NCBI RefSeq assembly: GCF_023015805.1
Contig: NZ_JALKBA010000002.1
Span: 1 to 64,000 of the forward strand
Source: Cellulophaga sp. F20128
GTDB lineage: Bacteria; Bacteroidota; Bacteroidia; Flavobacteriales; Flavobacteriaceae
Length of the DNA stretch: 64,000 nucleotides
Reading direction: 5' to 3'
The notes under the pieces are model-generated. The model was not told where the DNA came from. It saw only the letters and a program-made list of their open reading frames with translations, and searched no databases. The translations under genes and the position numbers were made by a program. Positions within the stretch are counted from its first letter, which is position 1. Each line of letters begins with the position of its first letter. This document shows, one piece after another, positions 1 to 8,632 of this stretch.

Positions 1-45
1 GCCTATGGAGATTTAAGGTTAACTACTTATCGTAAAATCCTTGAA

Positions 46-402
46 TTTAATTTTAAAAAGTAAGTGTGCTTTTGATAACTCAGTTATACTATTGTCTTGT
101 GTCGGCCCAGACGACTGGCAGGAGTGATATTTCCACCGCAGGAAGGGTTAAGAATCAAATGCTGTTTGAGCGCAAGCGAGTTCATTTGATTTAGCGCCGA
201 GGATGAGAAATATATCCGAAGAGTCAAGCCGTGATTTTTTTGGTTCGTTTTTTTATCCAGAAAAAAATGAACAAAAGAGTTAAAGTCTCCAAACATATTT
301 TAATACTTGGATTGTTTATTCTACTTCGAAGTTGCAAACTTCGAAGAGCAGATAATTTTAGAAGCAAATTTTGAAAATGTAAGGGTGGTTTTGGTATCTT
401 AG
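46..402 (+). repeat. Structured intergenic repeat, copy 1
   Basis: This stretch matches 1870-2200 over about 300 bases with scattered differences. Shared blocks include TTGTGTCGGCC, ATATTTCCACCGCAG, GAGTTCATTTGAT, GAAATATATCCG, TGGTTCGTTTTTT and GAAGTTGCAAACTTCGAAGA. The centre (127-213) is a large imperfect palindrome: ATATTTC at 127 pairs with GAAATAT at 207, and AATCAAATG at 153 with CATTTGAT at 183. The first 480 bases contain no gene I can support. Function is unknown; it could be a structured RNA, a folded recombination site or a dispersed element. Confidence 0.75.
386..402 (+). promoter_or_regulatory. Recurrent upstream module, copy A (weak)
   Basis: GGTTTTGGTATCTTAG lies 78 bases before the antitoxin start and resembles the core seen before five other genes (2182, 4591, 6598, 7431, 9371). 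TATCTTAG is close to the Bacteroidota -7 box TAnnTTTG. This is the least conserved copy. Confidence 0.4.
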
Positions 403-480
403 TATGCATGTAATGCTTCATTCGGTCAAAAGTTCCAGAAGAATGCGATTTTTTTGTAAATTTGAAGGAAAGGAATCGAA

Positions 481-699
481 ATGGATATCAAAACATCGAA
501 AATAGAACTTGTCAAAATGATATTGAATATCGAAAATGACAATTTTATCCAAAGGGTAACGGATTTCATTAGGAATGAAGAATCGGACTTTTGGAACGAG
601 TTAAGTGCATCTGAACAAGCGGAAATTAAAAAAGGAATCGAGCAATTGGACAATGGACAACGGATTTCGTACAAAGACGTGCTTAATAAAATTTCTTAA
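481..699 (+). CDS. Putative antitoxin of a type II toxin-antitoxin pair
   Basis: A 72-residue, acidic, predicted helical protein. Its stop codon overlaps the start of the ParE/RelE-like gene by one base (TAATG), the usual antitoxin-toxin order. The C-terminal half, with EIKKGIEQLDNGQRISYKDV, resembles the addiction-module antitoxins found before ParE-type toxins in Bacteroidota. It would bind and neutralise the downstream toxin and probably repress its own promoter. The assignment rests mainly on size, order and overlap. I see no clear DNA-binding motif. Confidence 0.7.
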   Translation: MDIKTSKIELVKMILNIENDNFIQRVTDFIRNEESDFWNELSASEQAEIKKGIEQLDNGQRISYKDVLNKIS

Positions 700-1004
700 T
701 GAAGGTTTTTATTTCGGAGCTAGCCGAATATAAACTTAAACAACTTACAGAATATTTACTGGAAGAATGGAGCTATAAGGTCAAAAAAGACTTTTTGGTG
801 AAATTAACCGCAAAAATAGAGCAGATTTCGGAGTTCCCTGAAAGTTGTCAAAAATCCTTAGCATCTGGGGGAATATATAAATGTGTGGTAACAAAACAAA
901 CTACATTTTTCTACCGAGTGAATTTTTCTAAGAAGGAAATTGAAATTATCACGCTATTCGATACCCGAAATGACCCAGAAAAACTAAAAAGTCAACTGCA
1001 ATGA
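699..1004 (+). CDS. ParE/RelE-family toxin
   Basis: A 101-residue basic protein with the RelE/ParE layout: two N-terminal helices (about residues 7-45), then strands ending in the family's EIITLFDTRNDP block near residues 83-94. ParE members poison DNA gyrase and RelE members cleave mRNA; which applies here cannot be read from the sequence. It is translationally coupled to the antitoxin. The length is normal for the family and there is no sign of truncation. The pair sits between two copies of a structured repeat, as expected for a mobile or accessory module. Confidence 0.8.
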   Translation: MKVFISELAEYKLKQLTEYLLEEWSYKVKKDFLVKLTAKIEQISEFPESCQKSLASGGIYKCVVTKQTTFFYRVNFSKKEIEIITLFDTRNDPEKLKSQLQ

Positions 1005-1223
1005 GGGCGAATACCCGACGAAAATTCCAGTAAATAGACTAGTCAAGTTAACCTTAGGTAATTTTACCACTCTTAATGGTTCTTCCCGTTAATTATTGAA
1101 ATAGGGTAGTTCTGTATGCTTACCAAAAGGTTTGGGTTTTATTTACTAAATTAGTTTTATACAAATTACCAACAACCAAAACCAAAAATGGTTATTTAAT
1201 TGTAAAAACTAAAAGGCATATAT

Positions 1224-1832
1224 ATGATTGCTGTTTTTTTAAAAGCCAAACATTGGCAATTATTTGTCGCAATGCTGGGTATTCCAATTCTTTTTCTATT
1301 GTATGCTTTGTTAAGTATGTCCTCGGATTTTGAAATGACATCGAGTCAAAACCCAGAATATTTGTTGCACACTTTTAAAGCGTTTCCTGTAATTATGATT
1401 CTATATACCGTTGTTTTTTTTGGATGGTTTTGGTCAATTGCAATTGGCCTTCAGAAAAAAATTCCGCAAGAAATAAAAATGAAAGTTAAAAAATTTAAGA
1501 TTTTATTCTTTATTCCTCTAATCTATATTACTTTGGTTTTAATATTTATGGATGGCCTTTATTCTGGAATGGGAGTAAATGGATTTCCAGATAGTGGTTG
1601 GTTTGTTCCTATTATCTTGCCCCTTCATCTGTTCTCTATGTTCAGTATTTTCTATTCAATGTATTTTGTTGCAAAAACAATTAAAACTGCTGAATTGCAA
1701 ACAAAAGTTGGATTTGGAGATTTTGCTGGAGAATTTATCTTTTTGTGGTTTTATTTCATTGGAATTTGGTTTATACAACCACAAGTCAATAAACTCTTTG
1801 AAAAAGGAAATAGTGCAACCAACAAGACCTAA
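1224..1832 (+). CDS. Integral membrane protein of unknown function
   Basis: I do not recognise this 202-residue protein. It has about five hydrophobic segments (near residues 14-34, 54-75, 89-108, 123-147 and 167-188) with short loops and a basic stretch around 76-90, so it is probably an inner-membrane protein with few soluble parts. There is no signal peptide or catalytic motif. It stands alone, with about 220 bases to the toxin gene before it and the second structured repeat directly after it. The function is open. Confidence 0.7.
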   Translation: MIAVFLKAKHWQLFVAMLGIPILFLLYALLSMSSDFEMTSSQNPEYLLHTFKAFPVIMILYTVVFFGWFWSIAIGLQKKIPQEIKMKVKKFKILFFIPLIYITLVLIFMDGLYSGMGVNGFPDSGWFVPIILPLHLFSMFSIFYSMYFVAKTIKTAELQTKVGFGDFAGEFIFLWFYFIGIWFIQPQVNKLFEKGNSATNKT

Positions 1833-1869
1833 ATCTAATGAGGCCTTTGGTGCTTAAATTGAAATTCCT

Positions 1870-2200
1870 GAGCTTAAATTTTAAAATATAAATGGCTTTT
1901 TGTAGCTAGAAGCTATACTATTACTTGTGTCGGCCTAGACCTCTGGCAGGATTCATATTTCCACCGCAGAGGGCGTTAAGAATCAAATGCTGTCTGAGCG
2001 CTAGCGAGTTCATTTGATGTAACGCCGAGGATGCGAAATATATCCGTAGCGATCCAGCCTTGATTTTTTTGGTTCGTTTTTTCAGCAAGAAAAAAATGAA
2101 TAATCACTAAAAGAAGTTGCAAACTTCGAAGAGCAGAATACACTTGCTGGTAATTTTTGGAGGCAAATTTCTATAGCGTGTTCATTTTTAGTAACTTAGG
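1870..2200 (+). repeat. Structured intergenic repeat, copy 2
   Basis: This is the second copy of the repeat at 46-402, filling most of the gene-free interval 1833-2261. The palindrome is better preserved here. GGAT (1949) faces ATCC (2042), ATATTTC (1955) faces GAAATAT (2035), GGCGTT (1972) faces AACGCC (2021), and AATCAAATG (1981) faces CATTTGAT (2011). Together they give an imperfect hairpin of about 97 bases. Several differences from copy 1 fall in the loops and bulges, but copy 1 also lacks the full GGCGTT/AACGCC pairing. Confidence 0.78.
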
Positions 2201-2258
2201 TGCTATAATAGAAATAATGGTAGTTTTATAGCTATCTGTATGTTCGTAGTACCTTAAA
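2182..2258 (+). promoter_or_regulatory. Recurrent upstream module, copy B
   Basis: The core TCATTTTTAGTAACTTAGG (2182-2200) is identical to the copy at 4591. It is followed by an inverted repeat, GCTATAA (2202) against TTATAGC (2227), and a tail CTATCTGTATGTTC resembling the copy at 9371. It ends just before the TPR membrane protein gene. TAACTTAG is a near match to the -7 box TAnnTTTG, so a promoter is the simplest reading. Confidence 0.55.
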
Positions 2259-2261
2259 TTC

Positions 2262-4448
2262 ATGGAGGAAGAACTTAAGAATAGAAAAATTGACAAAAAG
2301 AAAGCAATAAAAACACTTCAGTTTTTTGCGGCCTATTTGGTTGCTGCGTGGACCTTACTTCAATTTGTAGATTGGGTTTTAATTCGGTATAGTATTTCAC
2401 CCTATTGGGTAGATCTTTTGTTGTGGATTTTTAGTGGTATCATTCCTTCACTCCTTATCTATTTATACCATCAAGACCGTATTAATAATAGAATCTTGAA
2501 ATTACGGGAGAAGATTATTTTTCCACTTAATATTTTGTTCATCATGGTGGTTACCTATTTTGGTTTTGGTAATAGTGATTTAGGAGCCACGACAAAGACC
2601 ATAGCGTATACAAACGCAGAAGGTAAAGAAGAAACCACACTGATCACTAAAGAAGAATTTAGAACGAGCTTTCCTATTTTTAATTTTAAACCCATAACGA
2701 AAGACAGTACCCATGTATGGTTAGAGTTTGGCATTTCCATATTACTTCAAGAAGATTTGCTACAAAACAAAAATATTAGCCCAGAAGTTAAAGGCATAAC
2801 AAACACGGTAGATAAAGTGGATTATGCTAAGATTTTTAATGATTTTTATATAGACGGTGAATTTGACATCAACGATGATACCTATACAATTACTATGTTT
2901 ATTAGAAATGCAAGGAACGGCAAAGTGACCAATCAGCAAACTTTTGAAGGGAAAAATATATTAAGTCTTGTTGATGAGATGACTGTTTTTGTTACTGCTA
3001 ATTTTACCTCTAACGAATTGAATGCACCTCAATACATGGACTTAGATGTAGAAGAATTTACCAGCAGCTCCTTAAAAGCCTTAGCGTACTATAGAAACGG
3101 AGATTTTGAGAACGCTATAAAAGAAGACAGCACCTTTGCTTTAGCCTATTTGGCTTCAGCAAAAGTAAATCTACTTTTTAATAAAAGTAAATTTGAAGAA
3201 CGCACCCTTGCAGACCATGCTTATAATTACAGTGATAAGCTTCCATTACAAAAACGAGGTGAAACCCTTATATTTAAAAACCTAGCTTATGACCAGTTTA
3301 ACAATGCTGAAACGCTTATAAAATTGCAATTAGAGGTTGACCCAAGCGATAAAACCTATTCGCGCTTACTTTACAGTATTTATGGACGCACTCAAAACTT
3401 AAGAGACTATACAGAATTAGCTTATAACAATTATAAAAGTGAACCATCTACAACTCATGGTCTTCAATTAATACATCCAGGTATAATAAATGAAGACTAT
3501 AAAATGGTCCTTGATGAATTAAATAGGCTAGAACTTTTGCTACTCAATGATAATAATATATTTCCACTTAAAATTCAGCCCCAATTATTTAAAGGCGATC
3601 TAGAGGCTGCAGAAAAAAACTTATCTAAAATGGATTTGTTATTTCCCAAAACAGGGAATCTCACTAAAGTCTTTAAAAAAGCAGTCACCTATTTAAAAGG
3701 TCATAAGGTTACTAGAGCCGATTTAAAAAAATTTGAAGGCGAGTATCGTTTTAACGGCAATGAACAAACCGTAAAACTATGGGTTGAAAACAATACCTTA
3801 TTGCAGTATGTCTCAAACCAAAATATTACACCCTTTTTAATGGCTGGAGCCAACACTATTGTAGCGGGATCCCCAAATAATAGTAGAACTTGGGAAATTA
3901 CATTTTCTAAGGATGAAAGGAATAAGTATTACCGCTATAAAAATGAACAAAACGACTTTGATAATTCTACTGTATTCTACTATTGGAAATTAGACAACAC
4001 CATTAAAAAAGCGGAAGCACTATTTGATGAAAAAAAATTAGATGGCGCTAAAATTGCCTATACGGAAGCTATAAAAGCCAATCCGAAGCACTATTATTTA
4101 AAAGATGTTTTAGAACATATTAATTATATTCAAAGCATAGATTCCGTAGCCTTGCAAAATCAATTGAATGATGTAGTTGGCACCTATGGTCCACGAATAT
4201 TTTGGATGGAAGAAAGTAAACTATTTTATAAGCGGGAACAAGCGGAAAATGGACAAGTGTTTCCGAAAATTGAAATCTTGCCTATAAGCAAAGATCGGTA
4301 TATAAATAGGACTAACTTCAGCACCATATATGCGTTTGAATTTGAGAATGGGAAATCAAAATACTCATTTCCGTATCAATATCTTATGGAAAAGGAAGCG
4401 TGGATTAAATCAGAATTAGAAGAAAATACTTTTGTGAAAGATTTATAA
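2262..4448 (+). CDS. Three-TM protein with TolB-like and TPR-like regions
   Basis: A 728-residue protein. Residues 20-42, 47-69 and 84-102 are membrane segments. Residues 130-250 carry a pattern like the TolB/FlgO-type domain of bacterial TPR regulators: a set of strands ending in a 'DGEF...TITMFIRNARNGKVTNQQ' pattern, then a helix. Residues 265-470 look like TPR-type helical pairs, starting with SSLKALAYYRNGDFENAIK. Two strand-rich segments near 480-560 and 640-728 resemble DUF3471-type lipocalin-like tails. It is probably a membrane-anchored sensory or scaffold protein. No DNA-binding or cyclase domain is visible. The function is not known. Confidence 0.7.
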   Translation: MEEELKNRKIDKKKAIKTLQFFAAYLVAAWTLLQFVDWVLIRYSISPYWVDLLLWIFSGIIPSLLIYLYHQDRINNRILKLREKIIFPLNILFIMVVTYFGFGNSDLGATTKTIAYTNAEGKEETTLITKEEFRTSFPIFNFKPITKDSTHVWLEFGISILLQEDLLQNKNISPEVKGITNTVDKVDYAKIFNDFYIDGEFDINDDTYTITMFIRNARNGKVTNQQTFEGKNILSLVDEMTVFVTANFTSNELNAPQYMDLDVEEFTSSSLKALAYYRNGDFENAIKEDSTFALAYLASAKVNLLFNKSKFEERTLADHAYNYSDKLPLQKRGETLIFKNLAYDQFNNAETLIKLQLEVDPSDKTYSRLLYSIYGRTQNLRDYTELAYNNYKSEPSTTHGLQLIHPGIINEDYKMVLDELNRLELLLLNDNNIFPLKIQPQLFKGDLEAAEKNLSKMDLLFPKTGNLTKVFKKAVTYLKGHKVTRADLKKFEGEYRFNGNEQTVKLWVENNTLLQYVSNQNITPFLMAGANTIVAGSPNNSRTWEITFSKDERNKYYRYKNEQNDFDNSTVFYYWKLDNTIKKAEALFDEKKLDGAKIAYTEAIKANPKHYYLKDVLEHINYIQSIDSVALQNQLNDVVGTYGPRIFWMEESKLFYKREQAENGQVFPKIEILPISKDRYINRTNFSTIYAFEFENGKSKYSFPYQYLMEKEAWIKSELEENTFVKDL

Positions 4449-4590
4449 CAACTACGGCCAATAAGCCTCCTGTAAAACGCACTTCGTATAGTCCTGTGTA
4501 AGTAATTTACTATCATTTAAGCTTTATGATCCAGATAGGTACTGGGAATACACTTATAAGTAATTTTAGGTTTAAATTTAAATAGGGAGC

Positions 4591-4680
4591 TCATTTTTAG
4601 TAACTTAGGGTTCTAGTAAAATAAGTGCAGGAGTGCCTTTATTTGTAGGTTGCGCTTTGTTCTAAACAACCATAAACCAT
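4591..4680 (+). promoter_or_regulatory. Recurrent upstream module, copy C
   Basis: The core TCATTTTTAGTAACTTAGG (4591-4609) is identical over 19 bases to copy B. A GGGAATACACTT block about 45 bases upstream (near 4546) has relatives before copies B and E. It precedes the serine hydrolase start by 85 bases. It is read as a promoter or shared control element. Confidence 0.55.
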
Positions 4681-4694
4681 TTAAATAGTCGATT

Positions 4695-6455
4695 ATGAAA
4701 TCAAATTCAAATTATCCATTGTACAAAAATGGAATTTTCATACTTTTTTTAGTATTCATAAGCAATTTGAGTTTTGCTCAAACAAAAGTAGAGGAAATCG
4801 AAAAACTTTTAAGTACCTATGAAACCTATGGAAAATTTAATGGTTCCGTTTTAGTGTCTAATGAAGGTAAAGTAATCTTTAAGAAGGGATTTGGTATGGC
4901 AAATATGGAATGGAATATTCCAAATGAACCCAATACAAAACATCGCTTAGGCTCTATCACCAAACAATTTACAGCGATGCTAATTTTGCAATTGGTTGCC
5001 GAAGGGAAATTAGATTTGCAAACGCCTATAACTATCTATCTGCCAGATTATCCCAAAGCTAGTGGCGCTATAATAACCACCCATCATTTACTAACACATA
5101 CTTCAGGAATACCAAACTACACATCATTTCCTAAATTTATGGAAGACGAAAGTCGCAACCCCTATACCCCTGAAGATTTTGTAAAAATGTTTAATGAAAA
5201 GGAATTGGATTTTACACCAGGCGAAAAATTTAGCTATAGTAATTCGGGTTATTTTCTTCTCGGGGTTCTTATTGAAAAATTGTCTGGAAAAAGCTATGAA
5301 CAAATGCTTCAAGATAAGATTTTTACCCCATTAAAGATGAAGGATACGGGTTATGATCATCATGGGGATATCTTAAAAAATAGAGCAACGGGTTACGAAA
5401 AATTAGGTAGAGGTTTTATGAATTCTAGCTATTTAGACATGTCTATTCCTTATGCAGCAGGTTCAATGTATTCTACGGTTGAAGACTTATATAAATGGGA
5501 TCAGGCCTTGTATACCACTAGTATTTTACCAAAGGAATTTATGGCCCTTTATTTTAAACCTTATATCCCTGCTTTTGGTAACGTCCATTACGCTTATGGA
5601 TGGGTTGTTGGGTATGCTAAAATAGGAAAATCTACAGATAGTATTTACGGGATAGGGCATGGCGGTGGAATCAACGGTTTTAATACTACTATTTCTAGGA
5701 CAACTTCTACTAATTCATTGGTTGTACTTCTAAATAATACAGGTGGAGCACCACTTGACGATATAACAAAAGCTATTCGGGGCATTATGCATGGCAAAGA
5801 ATACGACATGCCTAAAAAATCAGTAGCTAACGTGGTTTTCGCTGTTATTGAAGAGAAGGGGATTGATGCAGGAATAGTACATTATAATCGTATTAAAAAT
5901 TCTGAGAACTATAGTTTAAGTGAAAGTGAAATGAATGCAATTGGCTATCAACTTATGGGTATAGACAAAGTTGAAGAAGCCAACAAAGTATTTGAACTTA
6001 TTACGAAGGAATTTCCAACATCGTTCAATGCCTATGATAGTTTTGGAGAAAGCTTAATGAAGTTAGGTAAAAAGGATCTTGCTATTGAAAATTATAGAAA
6101 ATCGGTAACCTTAAACCCCAATAACCAAAGCGGTATTGATGCGTTACAGCAACTTGGGGATGATGTAAGCGATTTGGTAAAAGAGGTAAAAGTATCCATT
6201 GCTATTTTAGAAACTTATATCGGTGCATACGAGCTCCAACCAGGGTTTATTCTTACCGTTACCAGAGAAGAAAATCAATTAAAAGCCCAGGCTACAGGGC
6301 AACCGGTATTTGATTTATTTCCAAAATCTGAAAATGAATTTTATTTAAAAGTAGTTGATGCTCAATTGGCCTTCAATAAAAATGATGCTGGCGCCATTGA
6401 GAGTGTGACCCTTTTTCAAGGAGGGCGCGAAATGAAAGGTAAAAGAATAGAGTAG
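4695..6455 (+). CDS. Serine hydrolase, class C beta-lactamase family
   Basis: A 586-residue exported protein with a signal peptide ending about residue 29 (FLSFAQ-like end). The beta-lactamase/DD-peptidase fold covers about 35-370, with the catalytic SITK tetrad start at 87-90, YSN at 181-183 and HGG at 322-324 in place of KTG. The HxG variant is typical of esterase- or peptidase-like members rather than true beta-lactamases. A TPR-like pair follows (about 400-480), then a strand-rich DUF3471-type tail (about 500-586). It is likely periplasmic and acts on a peptide or ester substrate. Antibiotic resistance should not be inferred. It is monocistronic, behind a copy of the recurrent upstream module. 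Confidence 0.88.
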   Translation: MKSNSNYPLYKNGIFILFLVFISNLSFAQTKVEEIEKLLSTYETYGKFNGSVLVSNEGKVIFKKGFGMANMEWNIPNEPNTKHRLGSITKQFTAMLILQLVAEGKLDLQTPITIYLPDYPKASGAIITTHHLLTHTSGIPNYTSFPKFMEDESRNPYTPEDFVKMFNEKELDFTPGEKFSYSNSGYFLLGVLIEKLSGKSYEQMLQDKIFTPLKMKDTGYDHHGDILKNRATGYEKLGRGFMNSSYLDMSIPYAAGSMYSTVEDLYKWDQALYTTSILPKEFMALYFKPYIPAFGNVHYAYGWVVGYAKIGKSTDSIYGIGHGGGINGFNTTISRTTSTNSLVVLLNNTGGAPLDDITKAIRGIMHGKEYDMPKKSVANVVFAVIEEKGIDAGIVHYNRIKNSENYSLSESEMNAIGYQLMGIDKVEEANKVFELITKEFPTSFNAYDSFGESLMKLGKKDLAIENYRKSVTLNPNNQSGIDALQQLGDDVSDLVKEVKVSIAILETYIGAYELQPGFILTVTREENQLKAQATGQPVFDLFPKSENEFYLKVVDAQLAFNKNDAGAIESVTLFQGGREMKGKRIE

Positions 6456-6502
6456 TTTTAAACAACTAATAATTTGCAATGTAAGACTTGGAGTAACGGA
6501 AG

Positions 6503-6537
6503 ATCAACAAGGTGTACTATGAAAAAGTATGGTTGAT
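6503..6537 (+). other. Bulged hairpin behind the serine hydrolase
   Basis: ATCAAC (6503-6508) pairs with GTTGAT (6532-6537), and an inner TACT (6515) with AGTA (6526). There is a 6-base bulge on the left and 2 bases on the right. The general form resembles the hairpins at 7208 and 8657. There is no T-run, so a simple terminator is not supported. Confidence 0.35.
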
Positions 6538-6597
6538 TCTGACAGGAGCCGGGAATTCTCTTGGTTGTGATTTCAGGAACAAATTTTAATACTGAAT

Positions 6598-6616
6598 TCA
6601 TTTTTAATAACTTAGG
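6598..6616 (+). promoter_or_regulatory. Recurrent upstream module, copy D
   Basis: TCATTTTTAATAACTTAGG differs from copies B and C by one base and continues GTGTTCTAATA, as copy B continues GTGCTATAATA. It lies before the SnoaL-like gene and is a likely promoter. Confidence 0.55.
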
Positions 6617-6748
6617 TGTTCTAATAAAAAACAGGCATCTACCGATAAATAACCGTAGGTGTTCCTTTGTTAGATTAATCGCAATGGAGAACTAAAAATG
6701 GGAAAGCCGAAAACCGTCCAGAGTAGGCACAAAATAACAACCACAATC

Positions 6749-7156
6749 ATGACAACTGAAAAAAACATTCAAGTAATTAACGCGTTGTACAACGGGTTTT
6801 CAACGGGCGATATGCCCACTGTACTTGGATTAATGGATGCTAAAATACAATGGAACGAAGCCGAAAGTAATTCGCTTGCAGTGGGGAATCCCTACAATGG
6901 TCCAGATGCAATTTTAGAAGGCGTATTTGCAAATCTTGGAGCTAACCACGAACACTTTGGATTACAGGATGTGAAAGTCCACGGAATGAATGATAACATG
7001 GTCTTAGCTACAATGCGATATGATGCTAAAGTAAAAGCTACAGGGAAGAGCTATAATGCACAAGCCGCTCATTTGTGGACGCTTAACGATGAAGGAAAAA
7101 TTACTGCTTTTCAGCAGTTTGTGGATACTAAAAAATTGGCAGACGCTGAAAAGTAA
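6749..7156 (+). CDS. SnoaL-like / NTF2-fold protein
   Basis: A 135-residue protein of the SnoaL-like polyketide-cyclase/ketosteroid-isomerase superfamily. It has an N-terminal helical ALYNGFSTGDMPTVLGLM segment, an IQWNEAE strand, and a C-terminal WTLNDEGKITAFQQFVDT block. Members bind small hydrophobic substrates in a cone-shaped pocket. No reaction can be assigned. An in-frame ATG exists at 6698, but the added 17 residues are polar and unlike the family. The start at 6749 follows an A-rich stretch and begins directly at the domain, so I prefer it. The product is cytoplasmic, with no obvious partner nearby. Confidence 0.78.
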   Translation: MTTEKNIQVINALYNGFSTGDMPTVLGLMDAKIQWNEAESNSLAVGNPYNGPDAILEGVFANLGANHEHFGLQDVKVHGMNDNMVLATMRYDAKVKATGKSYNAQAAHLWTLNDEGKITAFQQFVDTKKLADAEK

Positions 7157-7207
7157 TTTTAATTGTTCCGCCTAAGACATTATTAAAAAATAACCAAAGC
7201 ACAAACA

Positions 7208-7256
7208 GGCATATGCCGAATTCTGCCCAGTAAAAGCTGAGCAAATGGGATATGCC
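7208..7256 (+). other. Bulged hairpin (cassette-end-like)
   Basis: GGCATAT (7208-7214) pairs with ATATGCC (7250-7256). CCCA (7226-7229) pairs with TGGG (7246-7249), directly abutting on the right arm. The left arm carries an unpaired insertion of about 11 bases (7215-7225). This one-sided bulge matches the layout of the hairpin at 8657-8711. There is no T-run on either side. Confidence 0.45.
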
Positions 7257-7430
7257 ATACCTTATTATTTGTACCCACTAAAAGTAACACCAACAAAACC
7301 TCTTATAAGCATCCCAAGACCAGCCCACGCTAATGAACTCTTGCTTTCTTGGTAGCGCTTCTTTTTTTATTCAAATAAGTTCGGGAATACACATGGAAGG
7401 TGTTTTGTGTGGTCAATTTTTAAAAAGCAA

Positions 7431-7510
7431 ATGTACTTTTGGTACCTTAGTGCAGCTATAGAAATAACAGTATGTCTACAGCAATTAGTAAGTTGTTATA
7501 CAACCTAACG
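7431..7510 (+). promoter_or_regulatory. Recurrent upstream module, copy E
   Basis: ATGTACTTTTGGTACCTTAG (7431-7450) is followed by GCTATAG and, further on, CTACAGC. These pair as an inverted repeat in the same place as in copy B. It lies 99 bases before the metallophosphoesterase start. Confidence 0.5.
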
Positions 7511-7549
7511 AATTATAAATAAGCTTTAGAATAAATCATTAAATAGATC

Positions 7550-8545
7550 ATGAAAAAAAGAAGAGATTTTGTGAAAGTGTTATCAATTGGTGGGGCTGCA
7601 GCTATGCTTCCACTAAGCTTGAGCGCCAATAGTATTGAGAACCTTACAAAGAAGAAAAAAAAGTTATTGAGATTCGCTATTTGTGCTGATATACATCATG
7701 ATATTATGCATGATGGGGAAGAAAGACTCCAAGCATTTATTGATGAGGTAAAAGAGAGCGATTTTGATTTTATTATTCAATTAGGTGACTTTTGTCGTCC
7801 GTATGATTATAACCAAAAATTCATGAATATTTGGAATAGTTATCCCGGAAAAAAATACCACGTCATAGGGAATCATGATATGGATGGTGGTTTTTCACGA
7901 GATGAGGTTGTGAGCTATTGGAATGCTATTGGCAAATCATATTCCTATGACTGTAACGGCTACCATTTTGTGGTTTTAGATGGCAATGATAAGAACCCTT
8001 CTCCAGATGGGCCATCTGGATATGCTAGATTTATTGGAAAGGAACAGTTAAAGTGGCTAGAGAAAGATTTGGCAGATACCAGCTTACCAACCATTGTTTT
8101 TTGTCACCAAGGTTTAGATAATGATTTAGGAGGTATTTACAATGGTACAGAAAGTAGGTTAGTATTGGAGGAAGCAAACAAAAAAGCAGGTTTTCAAAAA
8201 GTACAATTTGTATTTTCAGGTCACCACCATCAAGACTACTACAATAAAATAAACGACATCCACTACATCCAAATCAACAGCATGTCATATCAATGGTTGG
8301 GAAGCAAATATCAGCATATACGGTATAGTGAAAAAGTAAATGAAACATATGAATGGATAAAATACACAGTCCCTTACAAAGATCCTATTTGGGCCTATGC
8401 GGAAATTTCGACAGATAACACCTTTAAATTGTTTGGTAAAAAATCAGAATTCGTGGGACCATCCCCCGAAGAATTGGATGTTGATATGAGTGTATATGGA
8501 TACCCCATTGTACCCTATATTTCGGACAGAGAAATTAAATTATAA
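7550..8545 (+). CDS. Tat-exported metallophosphoesterase
   Basis: A 331-residue calcineurin-type phosphoesterase. The N-terminus has a twin-arginine signal (KKRRDFVK, then a hydrophobic stretch to about residue 26), so export of the folded protein is likely. The metal-binding set is complete: CADIHHD (about 44-50), QLGDFC (about 76-81), GNHDM (about 104-108), CHQG (about 188) and SGHHHQD (about 224). The family uses a two-metal centre to hydrolyse phosphomonoesters or diesters, and the substrate is unknown. It is a single gene flanked by module copy E and an elaborate hairpin. Length and motifs are intact. Confidence 0.9.
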   Translation: MKKRRDFVKVLSIGGAAAMLPLSLSANSIENLTKKKKKLLRFAICADIHHDIMHDGEERLQAFIDEVKESDFDFIIQLGDFCRPYDYNQKFMNIWNSYPGKKYHVIGNHDMDGGFSRDEVVSYWNAIGKSYSYDCNGYHFVVLDGNDKNPSPDGPSGYARFIGKEQLKWLEKDLADTSLPTIVFCHQGLDNDLGGIYNGTESRLVLEEANKKAGFQKVQFVFSGHHHQDYYNKINDIHYIQINSMSYQWLGSKYQHIRYSEKVNETYEWIKYTVPYKDPIWAYAEISTDNTFKLFGKKSEFVGPSPEELDVDMSVYGYPIVPYISDREIKL

Positions 8546-8632
8546 TTACAAAAAACAGTTTAGAACTCTGTATAAAACAATGCTAAATCAGTTGGTTATC
8601 CCGCAAAGAACCTTATACATAGCGTTGGCAAC

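Larger units (their letters stand above)
7157..7549. other. Gene-free interval with hairpin and upstream module
   Basis: These 393 bases hold no ORF I can support. They contain the bulged hairpin at 7208-7256, a GGGAATACAC block near 7383 and module copy E at 7431. Nothing else stands out. Confidence 0.5.

Noticed and set aside
4695-6455. Antibiotic-resistance beta-lactamase
   Set aside because: The fold is shared, but HGG replaces KTG and a TPR and DUF3471-type tail follow, so an esterase or peptidase role is more likely.
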